From the NCBI GenBank assembly GCA_031771865.1, contig JASISA010000041.1:310001-374000 (forward strand): a stretch of 64,000 nucleotides of DNA, given 5' to 3'. This stretch comes from Nothophaeocryptopus gaeumannii. Its lineage: Eukaryota; Ascomycota; Dothideomycetes; Mycosphaerellales; Mycosphaerellaceae. Shown here in pieces: positions 22,710-33,185 of the stretch. Every line of letters begins with the position of its first letter. The stretch's first letter is position 1. Both the position numbers and the translations under genes were made by a program. The notes beneath the pieces were generated by a model. The model saw only the letters and a list, made by a program, of their open reading frames with translations, was not told where the DNA came from and did not search any database.

Positions 22710-23516
22710 ACCTGACTGAGGTGACTTTTCGCTTGCATGAGATACCCTTGGACGAATCAATCTGCATTTTGCGAAGATCATGTTAACTTGTCTGCAGTGA
22801 TCGTTCACCATCTGTCGCTTGCAACTGTGACATTTCAATCTCGAATGTGCAACGCGTTCTGGAAGAGAGCCAAGAAAGCTCCTTCTGCCTCAGGCCCACA
22901 GGATCAGCGGGTGACGCAGCGTGCCGTTGCCGGTAGCTTGTTGGAAGCTTGATCAAACATGATTGCTCCACCGGGACCACCTCTTCGCGCATCGTGACAT
23001 GCTCTCAACCCACACCATCACCTGTTCAAGACACCACACAAGATAACAACGAACACACAGCCTCACAGCTACTTGATACGCACGAGGACCTGCGTCAATA
23101 AAACATGTGGCAATCGCACGTACGACCTAAAGATAACACGAGGCCCACATCACGCATCCAGGAACGCTCGAGATATGTCCGATGAACCACACTAGGAGAC
23201 TAGACCGGGCATGACGCTGGCTTTCATGCACCTATCATCTATCACGCGCTGGAATAGTGTCAAAGCAAGCGGCTATCCCACTGCCACACAGCTGCCATAC
23301 CATACTTGAAACTTGTGGCGTGCCCGTCGTAGCAACATCACGTATCCTCTAGCACACGAGTTGCTTTACTCGCTTGCTCTAGTGCCTGCTTTCGGGTATA
23401 TATGGAGTTGGATGATCAAGCTTAAACTCTTTTGACACTTCCCTAATCTTCCTTGTATCACAGAGATCAATACCGATTCTACCAGACCTTCAACTTACAG
23501 AGACAGATACGCAAGC
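22710..23516. other. intergenic, protease promoter side
   Basis: About 800 bp with no supported gene between rio1 and the aspartic protease. It contains a TATA-like box listed separately. Confidence 0.4.
23397..23403 (+). promoter_or_regulatory. TATA-like box upstream of the aspartic protease
   Basis: TATATAT lies 114 bp upstream of the ATG at 23517, a plausible core promoter for a regulated protease gene. This is inferred from position and sequence only. Confidence 0.4.
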
Positions 23517-25068
23517 ATGGCAGGAAGCACGCTTGTTCGAGGAGCTTTGAAGCGGAACCCAGAGCATGTCCGAAGTGGCTTGAAGTCTTACGTTCATGCT
23601 CTGAGGAAATGGAACATTGGACCGACTGTCGACGGACCATATTGCATGGTAAACCAGGTTCAGCAACAAGGCTCTCAGGCTATCAGGGCTAAATTTGGGA
23701 AGAAGAAGTAAGCATTCAATTTAGAAGCGAGCAATACGACCAGAAACATCGAGCGCCCAGTGTTGCTCTCGATTGATTCCGGACGTGTTGAGACTGCTGT
23801 TCTAACAAATCATACAGCGGCGGACGAGCTCACGTCAAGGGCCATGTACTTGCCAAGAGGGACGCCAGCGGGCGGACTGGCGAAGTGCCAGTGAGCGATT
23901 GATCCTCACAATCGTTCATCAAGTCGCATCTGCTGACTATCAACAGGCCGATGATGTAGAGAACAACGCTGAGTATCTGGCTACCGTTGGCATTGGTACC
24001 CCAGCCCAGAATCTTGCTCTCGACTTCGACACTGGATCCGCCGATCTTTGGGTCTGGAGCACAGAGCTGCCAACATCCGTCCGGAACCCCTCCAGCGGCA
24101 ACCAGCACACCATCTTCGACTCGTCCAAGAGCTCAACCTTCAAGAAGTCATCCGGCTCAACCTGGCAGATTCAGTATGGTGATGGCTCAACTGCATCTGG
24201 CGACGTTGGGACAGACGACGTGAACGCTGGCGGCTTGATCGTCAAGAACCAGGCAATCGAGCTAGCAAGCACGCTGAGCGCCCAATTCGAACAAGGACCA
24301 GGCGATGGCCTCCTCGGTCTAGCATTCGGCAGCATCAACACAGTCCAGCCAAAGGCCGTCAACACTCTCGTCGAGAATATGATCGCCCAATCCGACATCT
24401 CCAAGAACACTGAGCTCTTCACCGCCTATCTAGGCAGCACTCCACCAGCCAGCGCAACATCCACTTCCTCAGGCTCAGGCTCAGGCTCAGGCTCCACCTC
24501 CACCTCCACCTCCGCCGAAACCTCCTTTTACACATTCGGCTACATCGACACCGATGCCACCAATGGTCAAACACCCACCTACACCACAGTCGACAACTCC
24601 CAAGGTTTCTGGATGTTCGATTCCGCGTCCGCTAAGGTCGGCGATCAAACAATCACGTTGAGCGGCAACACAGCCATCGCGGACACAGGAACCACGCTCG
24701 CTCTGGTCTCTGACCAGCTTTGCCAGGCGGTATATAAGGCTATACCTGGCTCAAAGCAGAATACCCAGCAACAGGGATGGGTCTTCCCCACATCTACAGA
24801 TCTGAGCAGCATCCCCAAGATTCAGGTCGCTGTGGGCGAGACGCTGTTCACTATCAATCCTGAAGAGTTGCCGTTCCAGGATCTGGGAGATGGAACTTAC
24901 TATGGTGGGATTCAGTCTCGTGGCGACCAAGATTTCGATATTTTGGGTGATGTGTTTTTGCGGAGCGTGTATGCCATTTTCGATCAGGGCAATACGAGGT
25001 TTGGTGTCACACAGCGAGCTTCGACGCTGACGAGCTCTTCGGGTGCGAAGGCTGGGGCTTCGTCGTAG
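23517..25068 (+). CDS. pepsin-like aspartic protease (A1 family)
   Basis: Aspergillopepsin/endothiapepsin-type endopeptidase. Exons 23517-23707, 23818-23890 and 23947-25068, introns of 110 and 56 nt, about 461 residues. Both active-site loops are present: ALDFDTGSADLWVWS (Asp about residue 116) and NTAIADTGTTLALVS. The flap IQYGDGSTASGDVG and the C-terminal DILGDVFLRSVYAIFD are also intact. A Ser/Gly/Thr linker sits between the lobes. The first about 85 residues are basic and propeptide-like (KSYVHALRKWNIGPT, KGHVLAKRDASGRT) but show no hydrophobic signal peptide, unlike textbook secreted members. Either an upstream exon is missed or this belongs to a leaderless fungal subgroup. Confidence 0.85.
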
Positions 25069-25420
25069 AGCAAGAAGCACAAGAGCAGACTTGAGGCAGA
25101 ACGGCACAGAGAGATTGATGACATGAGATGAACATAGACAGATGGCAACGAGCAGAAATTTATGACGATGACAGGATACAGATAGCTAGATACGAATACT
25201 AGATTGACTACCAGAAAACCGCCCGTGTTCCATTGATTGATGGTCTATAATGTCTATACTGTACGTTCGCATACGGAGGTAGTTTATGTACAATGCAATG
25301 CAAATCAAAATCTCCTCACACCTGCCAATAGCCATCAATCTTCAAAGGATACCATACTCTCGATCATCACTTGTTGGTGTCAATCGACGCACTCACTCAC
25401 TCACTCACTCACTCACTCAC
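25069..25420. other. intergenic, convergent 3' ends
   Basis: About 350 bp between the protease stop and the 3' end of the tail-anchored gene. Apart from the start of an (ACTC)n microsatellite, I see nothing in it. Confidence 0.4.
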
Positions 25421-25426
25421 TCACTC
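25391..25426. repeat. (ACTC)n microsatellite
   Basis: Nine uninterrupted copies of ACTC. The repeat reaches into the minus-strand gene to the right: that gene's TGA stop (25421-25423) lies inside it. Confidence 0.95.
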
Positions 25427-26287
25427 CAACCCCAGAACCGCCTCCCTTCGTCGCCGAATATACTCCATATCCTCCTTATTCCACCAACACCATCCGCAAT
25501 ACACTGCCACCAACATCCAAATCAAAACTAACACTGCCCCCAACTTTCCCGTCCCTTTCCTCGCCTTCCTACGCTCCCTGATGTTCTGCCCCAATTCCTC
25601 TCTACCCCGCCCGACCAACATCCTCTGCGCTTCCGTCTCAGCTTGGTGGACACGGTGGCGGGTGAGGAGACGATTTGCGCGGGCTGTGGAGACCTCGAGC
25701 GCGGAAGTCAGGGTAGTGCGAGTGATGATGAGGTCGATGAGGGAGTGGTCTGGGTTGCCACAGGCTGGCGTAGAGGGGAAGGGAGAGGAGGCGCGGTCGA
25801 TCATCGTTGTCGTCGTCGTCGTCGTGGTGCCCGTCGCCGGAGGTGAAGGTGGTGTGACGGAGATTGATGGAAGACGGGAGTCTGTCGGTAATGGAGAGGA
25901 GGAGGCCGCCTGGGTAGTAGATAAGCCGGTGGAAATGTGGAGAGGAGTCTCTGGGATGATAGCGGTGTCGGACGGGGAGCAGACCACGTTGTGTATCGGA
26001 CAAGGTGAAGGCGACTCCGATCGTCGAACAAAGGTATTGTCATAGTTACCAGTGTGCGTCTCAATCGTCGCAATGGGCGATGCAGCACCAACCTCCGACC
26101 CATCACTCTCCTCTCTCCTCACCTTCTTCCTCGGAGCCCTCGAATCCCTCCCGATCAGCACATCAGAAGGAAACCAATGATTTCTCGGAGTCCCAGCCTC
26201 AAACAGACACTGACATTGAGCAGCACTCTCAGCATCGCGATGGACTTTGCCAAACACACAACGGATAGGTTCGAAAGTCGACGACAT
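25421..26287 (-). CDS. putative tail-anchored membrane protein, paralog A
   Basis: Unrecognised 288-residue single-exon protein. The N-terminus (MSSTFEPIRCVFGKVHRDAE) is followed by a long low-complexity Ser/Thr/Pro region with a poly-Thr run, then a helical, charged stretch (about residues 185-235). One hydrophobic segment (GAVLVLIWMLVAVYCGWCWW) lies near the C-terminus, followed by a short tail with MEYIRRRREAVLGLE. One C-terminal membrane span and no signal peptide suggest a tail-anchored protein of the ER, mitochondrial or nuclear outer membrane. The tail matches that of the 287-residue protein at 39157-40020, so the two are probably paralogs. Function unknown. Confidence 0.6.
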   Translation of the reverse strand: MSSTFEPIRCVFGKVHRDAESAAQCQCLFEAGTPRNHWFPSDVLIGRDSRAPRKKVRREESDGSEVGAASPIATIETHTGNYDNTFVRRSESPSPCPIHNVVCSPSDTAIIPETPLHISTGLSTTQAASSSPLPTDSRLPSISVTPPSPPATGTTTTTTTTMIDRASSPFPSTPACGNPDHSLIDLIITRTTLTSALEVSTARANRLLTRHRVHQAETEAQRMLVGRGREELGQNIRERRKARKGTGKLGAVLVLIWMLVAVYCGWCWWNKEDMEYIRRRREAVLGLE

Positions 26288-26869
26288 TTGCTGGCGATGG
26301 TTTGTTTGCTTGTTTGCTTATTGTATGTAGAAGTAGTAGGTATGTCTCGCCTCGCTTGCTTAGTCTCTGTGAATTGTTAGTAGCCCGCTGCTAATATTTC
26401 ACTTGCTGGGAATATTTAAGCGTGAGTGAGAGGAACACAAGCTATCCTTCGAGGGCGATTGCTTCCCATTTTGATCATCCATCTCGAGTGTCTTGCGTCG
26501 AGTGTCTTGTGTCGAGTGTCGTAGGCTTCGGAGTGAATCAGTCTCGTTTTGAATCGTCGAACACTCTTGTGAATGCGAGGCATCACACTAAAGACAAAGG
26601 CAGGGTGGAGGCTGAGGTGGTTCACGAGAACCTTCGTCCGAGGCGTAGAGACAAGTGCTTTGTGTCAGGTGACGAAATGTCTCACATTGATGGTCAGCTT
26701 CGAAGTGCTTCGAATATACGTGGAGAAGGCGACATTGTGTCTCATATTCTATAAGTCATAATCAGTGACAGATGCAACCTCAGAGATGCACTCAACACAG
26801 GTGAGTCGAGTTCCCATGTCCATCCCAAACACCATCGCTAATCCCAACAAAATTGCTTCACTCGTCCGT
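26288..26869. other. promoter region with a short 14-bp tandem repeat
   Basis: About 580 bp between the tail-anchored gene and doa10. At 26484-26523 the motif TCGAGTGTCTTG occurs three times with a 14-bp period, the last copy diverged. No gene is supported. Confidence 0.45.
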
Positions 26870-29800
26870 CTACCGCTCTCTCCTCACCACGCTCTTCGTA
26901 CCCGTTGGCGGCTTCCTCTCACCAAAGTTATGCAGCCTCTCTCCCACAAGGTAGACTTCATCCCTGATTCTAGCTCTCCATCTTCCTGTAGCCTTGACGA
27001 TCTCTTGCGTTCCAAGAATCATCGCGCCCCAGCACGCCGCGAGCGGGTACGAGTACCTCAAGATCACGACCTTCAGTACGTCGCCCATCTCGACGCCGAG
27101 CCAGCCAGCTAAACCAACAATCCATTTTGCTAAGCCGAGCGGAGCTGTTAAGAGGATGGTCGAAAGGAGGATCGCAGGGAAGATGACGAAGCGAGTCGCA
27201 AGGCGGGCGTTAGGGTTCAGATAACCATCAGCGAAGATGCGTCGGAAAGCCTCGTTCGCTCTGGAGCCGGGAGTAGTCGTAATCCAGCGATGGGCGATAC
27301 GTAAGTATAGGACGCCGAGAGGATAGTCCGCCAGGATATGAATGGTGTGTTCGGGGAAGGTGATCTCCAGCTGCTTGAGAGTCTCCGTCTGGTTTCCATT
27401 CGTGGAGAAGGCCGAGATCGTGGCGTTGAGCGCATTCTCAACAACAGTGTTGTTACCCACGGAAGAGGCCTTCTCCATTGCCGGGATCAGCGAGGTCACC
27501 AGATATGTGTGTGTAGGCACGATGAAGTAAAGCTGTAGGAAGAACCCAAATGCAAATGGCAAGGCGCCGAGGAAGCCATAGACATAGAGGCACTTCGCAG
27601 CGCGGATCGACCACACCTTTACAGCGTTGGCCCAAGCTTGGATATCCACGTTCGGTGCATTGTCGGCAACGTACTTGGCGCCAGCGCTAACCTTCGTGAC
27701 AGCGACGAGTACACCGCTGAACACAAATGCGCCAATGGTGTACGCGTAGATGTCGTTGACAACCACACCATCCGGTAAGCTGCTGTTGAGGACGTGGCGA
27801 CCGAAGCATAGAGGCAGCAGCGTAGCACATAGCCCGGTAAAGGTAGTGAAGATCCACAGACAGACCATAAATGCCGTCACCCGAAGCCTGAAGAATGGTG
27901 GTACATAGACTTTCGCAAAGTGATCGTTCTTTTTGCCATCTTTATCCGCGATATAGACGTCATCGTCGTCTGCGTGAAGAAAGGCCTCGCCAGGCTTCGG
28001 TGGCCGGTATTGATCATTGCAGGGTGTGAGGACATACTTGCCATCGCGCTTGAAGTGGACATCCTGCGTGTCGTCGGTTGGGATAGCGGTCTTCTCAGTC
28101 GACGTTACCTCGGTGGTTTCGGCCTGCTTCATCAACAGATAGTCTTTCCAGGATCTTCTCACGTGGCGCCCTTCCTCTTCCTTACGGCGCTCATCGAACA
28201 GAAAGTGAGAAAGCCGCAAAGACCTCGCACACTTCTTGAGCCACCAGGCGTACATAGTGTGCACTGCTTTACTGGGCTCCAGATAAGCGATAAAAGCTGG
28301 CGTCATACAGCTGTAGACCAGCTGACTGATCGGGAACTCGATGGTCGCTTCTGGCCACATCCAGTGGATGGGAAAAATGCCCTTGAAGACCCGACCGATG
28401 CTCCAGATCACGCCACCAAGACACAATATGACGAGCGCGCCGTATACAAGAGCACTGAAAGCGATCTTGCGGAGCTGTGTCGTAACATTCCGCTCGAGCA
28501 CATCTCGGACTGGGTGGAAGGTTGGGTCATCGGGATCGCGGATGAACCACAAGACGCCTTTTCGCAGAATCTTGCGGCACATGCCGACAAAGAGTGCGAA
28601 GTGGAACATGTAGCAAGTACCAGCGAACCAATGCACAAAGCAGAAGAAATAAGGCTGCTCAACTGCAAAGGCCCACCTTGTTGCGACAGAGGCTCCATGA
28701 CATAGTGGCAGGAAGGCAATGTCCAGCAGCAGACCACAGTAGAGTGGGAAGACGAGCATCTCAATACTAATGATGAGGATCACCTTGAGCACACCACCGG
28801 CTTGGCGAAGGGTATCTCGGATCATCTTCTCAGTCTTCTGGCCAGACTGCGAGCGCGTGATTGGAGTGTCCAGTGCGACGTAGACAGCTGCTAGCGCGGC
28901 AAGAGCGACGTAGCCGGCCAAGATTGCGAGACCTCGATCCGTCGAGTCCCAAAACACCAACGAAGCATCGAAAGTGATAGGTGCTGATGGCGGGAAAGTG
29001 ATTGACCCGGTCCGGAGACCTCCTAGTGCGTGAGCGTAAGGCTCCACGTGTTGCCAGATAGAGTAGGCGCCGGTTGTGATGTGCTGGGGCAACTCTGCGG
29101 TCCGGGACAAGACAACAGCCATACGCTCCCATGCCAGAGACACGGAACCGGCAGAGATGGTCTCCACCACGATCGTAATGCCGTGTCCGATGTAGTTCAA
29201 CACATAGTTAACTTCTCCCTGAATGTTCCTCAGTGAGGAGTGAGCATGAGCTGATGCGCTCAAGAACGCCCAATGCCAGCCGATGTCCTGTACTGGCTCA
29301 TTTCCAAACAGGAAAAGATCCTGTAGTCGATTTCCTGCGGATGAAGCCGTCGATGCCGCCATCTCTGAGATCTTCCGCAGGAACGTATACTTGGTGAGTG
29401 AAGGAGCCCACGTCCCAAGTGCTGCAAGAAGGGGCTTAGACCCCAGAGCGATCAAGACGGTAAGCCAGCCAAACAGTAGCAGTGATAGATCCACCAACAA
29501 GTCCGTGACGAAGGATGCGACCTGGAGCGGCGTCTTTACCAAGAAGGTGAGAGGTGCGCCTAGCAATGACAGCACGAACTTGCCCCAGACATATGGAAGC
29601 CCGACTGCTCCAAAGATCGTACCCGTGACCAGCACACTGCAGAAGCAGGAAGTTTGGAAGAGACCGATGAGGGGACCTTGCAAACCTATCAGCTCGAAGA
29701 TGCCTTCCAGGTCTTCGGCCTCTTCAACGGCTTCGGCGTCCAAGCCTGCTTGCTGTGCAGCCGCAACGACATCAGGGTCGTTGTCCTCTTGGCCGTCCTC

Positions 29801-32209
29801 GTGCGCCTCAGCGGCAATTGCAGGCTGGCCGCCTTGGACGGGGACGAACGGAGCCTGGTCTTCACCCTCACCGTCTACTCGCTCCTCGTTCGGAGCTATG
29901 GCGGGCTCTTGAGCGTTCGGAGGTTGAATGTCGCCCCAGAACCAGTCTGCAATGTACTGGAGTAAACCTGGCTGAGGAGGGTCCGGCGGTGGAGTCTGGT
30001 CTGTCTCGGCGTCTGCCGCTGCTTCATCTTCGTGGGTGTCTGCTTCGGCATCTGGTCCAAGTTCTGCTCGCCGGATCTGTGCAGCTTCATCCGCGTCATC
30101 AATCTGGGCAGCCTGTGGCGGTAAGTCTCCCATGTTACTCGCACGTTCGATGCGAGTGGCTGATAGTTCATTAGGATCACTGTCGACCTCCGGCCCGTCT
30201 GGGTGAAATGGACTATCAGATCCAGTAAGAGTTTCGCTGCTGCTCTCTGTCGCCGGCTTCTCTATATACTCATCAGCGCCCTGGAGAATGCTTGAGGGCT
30301 TGCCGTCACCCGCTTCTCCATTCTGCAGTCTACGCGCAAGTTCGCCAGCTGTGATGAGTGGTGTGTTCTCTTTCTTCTTAGGCTCTGGAACGACAGCTCG
30401 AGCTTTGCTTTTCCCGCTGCGCTTGATATTGATCTTTGCATCGGGCCCAGCGTTCGTGATGGGGATTTCGTCGTTGTTGTCTTGGAAGATATCAGTGTGG
30501 TCGATCTCTTGAGTCTGCTCAGTCTTTCGCTCGTTGGGAGGACTAATGGCCAGCCAACTACCGTCAGTCGAAGAGGGTGCACTGACAACACTAGCGCTCT
30601 CAGTCCTCGGCTCCACGGAGTCAGGCTTAGGCGAAGCGCCTCCAGCTGAGTGATGTCCATGCGTGCTAATTGCGGTATCGGCCTCTTCAAGAATCCGCTG
30701 AATATGCGTGGCTCTTGAGGAGATGTCTCGATTCGGCATGGGTGGTCGGCGTGAAGAAGAACTTTCATCCGCAGAGGAGGATTCTGAAACAGACGACACG
30801 GTGTCATGGTCGTTGCTCTGCTTGGCCTTGCCCTTGAACTTGAGCGGACCTTTCTTGAGCTCCGATACCATGATATCCTCCCATTCCTCACGTTGGTCTT
30901 TGGGAAGCTCTTTGAGCTTCAAGAACACACCTTCAGCAAGCTCACTGACGTCGGACCCAGCAAATCCAGCTGCAACGATCTGACGCATCACCTGACTAGC
31001 CTTTGTAAGAAACTTTTCCCGACCTTCTCCATCGGCGCCAAGTTCAGCGGTGGCCGAGTCGATCAGATCGTGAATCTTGTTCCATCCGATGAAGTCAGGC
31101 ACCTCTTCACCTTCTACCTCAGCCACCGCGTCTTCGGCTTCATTCTGCAGTGCAGTCAACCTCACACGAGCCTCTTCAAGTAGCTCAGCTTGCCTTTGCA
31201 GCCTCTCCCGCTCTCTATCCAGGCGATCTCGCTCGCGCTGCTCCTGATTTAAATTGTCCAAGTTGACTAAAGGCTGCTGTTGCACGACCCATTCGCGGAT
31301 CAAGAACACTAGAATGAAGCCGGTGATGACAACACAGGTAATGAGCTGACCCTCGAACACGTCAAGGATGATACGGTTGATCTTCTGATTTGATGTCAGT
31401 TCGGAGAGATAGGTCCATGAAGATAGGATGGAAGCGTCGGTCTGCGGCCGGTACGATGTCGCGTTATACATATCGGTACCGGATGTGACGTTCCACGTTG
31501 AGGAGAGAATATCTCCAAGCCTTTGCAGCGTTGTATCCGTTCTGGTGCCTTCAGGAATGCCGAATGACTTGCCCCACAGCAGTTCGAAGGTTGAGTAGAG
31601 CGAGTCCTGCAACGAGGCTGCAGCGTTGTGCACGAGTTCCGAGCCTTGACTTTGTGCTTGTTGTGAGACACTGACAGCTTGCATGGTCTCCATGTACTGC
31701 TCTCTTGCCCAGCCAGCATCGGCGAACCAGAACATCCACCTCCAAGCCCACCTGATCATCCAAGGAAGTAGTGCCAGCCAGACGCCTGTTACTAACAGAG
31801 CTCGGAAGCCTCTCAGCAGCATGAGAAGCACATGGGTCACTGCTCTTCTCACGAAGACGGTCCACGGTAGGGTCTTGGGCATGTTCGCATCGTACAATTT
31901 GGTGAATCGGAAGGGCGTCTTGCACAGCTCGCAGTGCTTCTTCTGAGAATGCGACAACCACTCCATGAGACATTCTTGGTGAACGAACTTGATACTCCCA
32001 CTGCACTTGCAAGGGTAGAAGAGCGGTTCATCGGGTGTGCCTTCGCTACGGCATATGCGACAGGTCTCGGCGCCGAAGCCTTCGGTGCCTGCTTTGGAAG
32101 AGGCAGTATCTCGTCGCTGAGGGGGTGCGAACTCGGGGTCGTTCATGACGTCCGGTTGATCGGGTACAGACCCGCCACCTGCATCTTCGATATGTATGGG
32201 GTCGTCCAT
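26870..32209 (-). CDS. doa10: Doa10/Ssm4 (MARCH6-like) ER E3 ubiquitin ligase
   Basis: RING-CH ubiquitin ligase of ER-associated degradation in the ER and inner nuclear membrane; it ubiquitylates proteins with cytosolic or membrane degrons together with Ubc6 and Ubc7 (family knowledge). Single exon of 1779 residues. The RING-CH finger is near residues 48-100: CRICRSEGTPDEPLFYPCKC, then HQECLMEWLSHSQKKHCELC, a C4HC3 arrangement. About fourteen hydrophobic segments follow in the family's layout, with two after the RING, a long acidic Glu/Asp/Pro-rich cytosolic region (about residues 330-880), the central TD region and a C-terminal cluster. It is longer than yeast Doa10 (1319), mainly through the acidic loop. 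No disruption seen. Confidence 0.93.
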   Translation of the reverse strand: MDDPIHIEDAGGGSVPDQPDVMNDPEFAPPQRRDTASSKAGTEGFGAETCRICRSEGTPDEPLFYPCKCSGSIKFVHQECLMEWLSHSQKKHCELCKTPFRFTKLYDANMPKTLPWTVFVRRAVTHVLLMLLRGFRALLVTGVWLALLPWMIRWAWRWMFWFADAGWAREQYMETMQAVSVSQQAQSQGSELVHNAAASLQDSLYSTFELLWGKSFGIPEGTRTDTTLQRLGDILSSTWNVTSGTDMYNATSYRPQTDASILSSWTYLSELTSNQKINRIILDVFEGQLITCVVITGFILVFLIREWVVQQQPLVNLDNLNQEQRERDRLDRERERLQRQAELLEEARVRLTALQNEAEDAVAEVEGEEVPDFIGWNKIHDLIDSATAELGADGEGREKFLTKASQVMRQIVAAGFAGSDVSELAEGVFLKLKELPKDQREEWEDIMVSELKKGPLKFKGKAKQSNDHDTVSSVSESSSADESSSSRRPPMPNRDISSRATHIQRILEEADTAISTHGHHSAGGASPKPDSVEPRTESASVVSAPSSTDGSWLAISPPNERKTEQTQEIDHTDIFQDNNDEIPITNAGPDAKINIKRSGKSKARAVVPEPKKKENTPLITAGELARRLQNGEAGDGKPSSILQGADEYIEKPATESSSETLTGSDSPFHPDGPEVDSDPNELSATRIERASNMGDLPPQAAQIDDADEAAQIRRAELGPDAEADTHEDEAAADAETDQTPPPDPPQPGLLQYIADWFWGDIQPPNAQEPAIAPNEERVDGEGEDQAPFVPVQGGQPAIAAEAHEDGQEDNDPDVVAAAQQAGLDAEAVEEAEDLEGIFELIGLQGPLIGLFQTSCFCSVLVTGTIFGAVGLPYVWGKFVLSLLGAPLTFLVKTPLQVASFVTDLLVDLSLLLFGWLTVLIALGSKPLLAALGTWAPSLTKYTFLRKISEMAASTASSAGNRLQDLFLFGNEPVQDIGWHWAFLSASAHAHSSLRNIQGEVNYVLNYIGHGITIVVETISAGSVSLAWERMAVVLSRTAELPQHITTGAYSIWQHVEPYAHALGGLRTGSITFPPSAPITFDASLVFWDSTDRGLAILAGYVALAALAAVYVALDTPITRSQSGQKTEKMIRDTLRQAGGVLKVILIISIEMLVFPLYCGLLLDIAFLPLCHGASVATRWAFAVEQPYFFCFVHWFAGTCYMFHFALFVGMCRKILRKGVLWFIRDPDDPTFHPVRDVLERNVTTQLRKIAFSALVYGALVILCLGGVIWSIGRVFKGIFPIHWMWPEATIEFPISQLVYSCMTPAFIAYLEPSKAVHTMYAWWLKKCARSLRLSHFLFDERRKEEEGRHVRRSWKDYLLMKQAETTEVTSTEKTAIPTDDTQDVHFKRDGKYVLTPCNDQYRPPKPGEAFLHADDDDVYIADKDGKKNDHFAKVYVPPFFRLRVTAFMVCLWIFTTFTGLCATLLPLCFGRHVLNSSLPDGVVVNDIYAYTIGAFVFSGVLVAVTKVSAGAKYVADNAPNVDIQAWANAVKVWSIRAAKCLYVYGFLGALPFAFGFFLQLYFIVPTHTYLVTSLIPAMEKASSVGNNTVVENALNATISAFSTNGNQTETLKQLEITFPEHTIHILADYPLGVLYLRIAHRWITTTPGSRANEAFRRIFADGYLNPNARLATRFVIFPAILLSTILLTAPLGLAKWIVGLAGWLGVEMGDVLKVVILRYSYPLAACWGAMILGTQEIVKATGRWRARIRDEVYLVGERLHNFGERKPPTGTKSVVRRER

Positions 32210-33185
32210 GGTGACAGCGTCGTTGGTCTCAGGATTTAGGCATTCGTAATACGCCGCGGGGGCTCTCGAAGGGTGTACTCAGGTGGTCATCGGAAGGCAG
32301 TCGTAGCTGCAGTCCAGTATCAGTATGGAGTATAGATCGTGTGGCAGATTCACCTTTGACGGTTGCAAGCACAAACTGTTGTGTCGTGTGTGGCATGTCG
32401 GAGCTGGACGTGCTGATTGTCTAGAAGTCGCGATGGGATCCCGTGAAGATCACAAGTGCCTGAGGCATAACGGCACCGGCTTTACGTGCCCCCGCGCACA
32501 TCAATATTTGAACGCCGTCCTGACGACAGTTGATTTATGTAAGCTGACCGATGTGGGCTTTGCTTTTGTGCCCGGACAATGAGTCGCGGACGGTGAGGGA
32601 TGCTCCTCCCTCCTCACGATACACACGTCCAAGCACACGGAAGGCACGGGTACCTGATTCGAAGGCGTAGACTAGTGCACGGCATAGGAGATGTTCTGTG
32701 ATGTGAGAGTCAGGACGTGGTGGTTGTGAAAGTCAATTGGGGAGCTATGCACCGATGCACGACTTTGATCTGTCTACTATTTCTTCGCAGGTGCCACGCG
32801 ATCAGCCAGACAGACGTCATCGTTGGGGTGGTGGTGGTGGAGTTGGGGTTGAAGCAGGATCTCGGGCAGGCTTCCGTTCGATGCCCGCGACTCGCAGCAC
32901 TGATGACAGAAGCGACACCACCACCACTGTCGAAGGCTGATAACGGTGCGTAGTCCGGTCCAGTCCAGTTCTGCTTGAACCACCGCCGTCAACCACATTT
33001 CCCTTGTGTCGTTGTTGTTGTTGCTGCACTGTACTTTATATCTCGTTTGTGTGCATTTTCTTCGTCGCATCATTGTCTGCAGTCTGGGGTCCAGCCGGCT
33101 GAAAGTCAAGGATCCGCTGCGCTAGGGGATCCAGCTAGAGCTCCCACACGACTTACACCATCGGACCGCGTCTGACCTCTTCATC
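32210..33185. other. divergent promoter region between doa10 and the Ala/Ser-rich gene
   Basis: About 976 bp separate two divergent start codons. There are short GTG/GTT trinucleotide runs near 32830 and 33010. No gene is supported; it should hold both promoters. Confidence 0.4.

Noticed and set aside
26484..26523. CRISPR-like short repeats
   Set aside because: Only three copies of a 12-mer with 2-bp spacers in a fungal genome; a simple tandem repeat.
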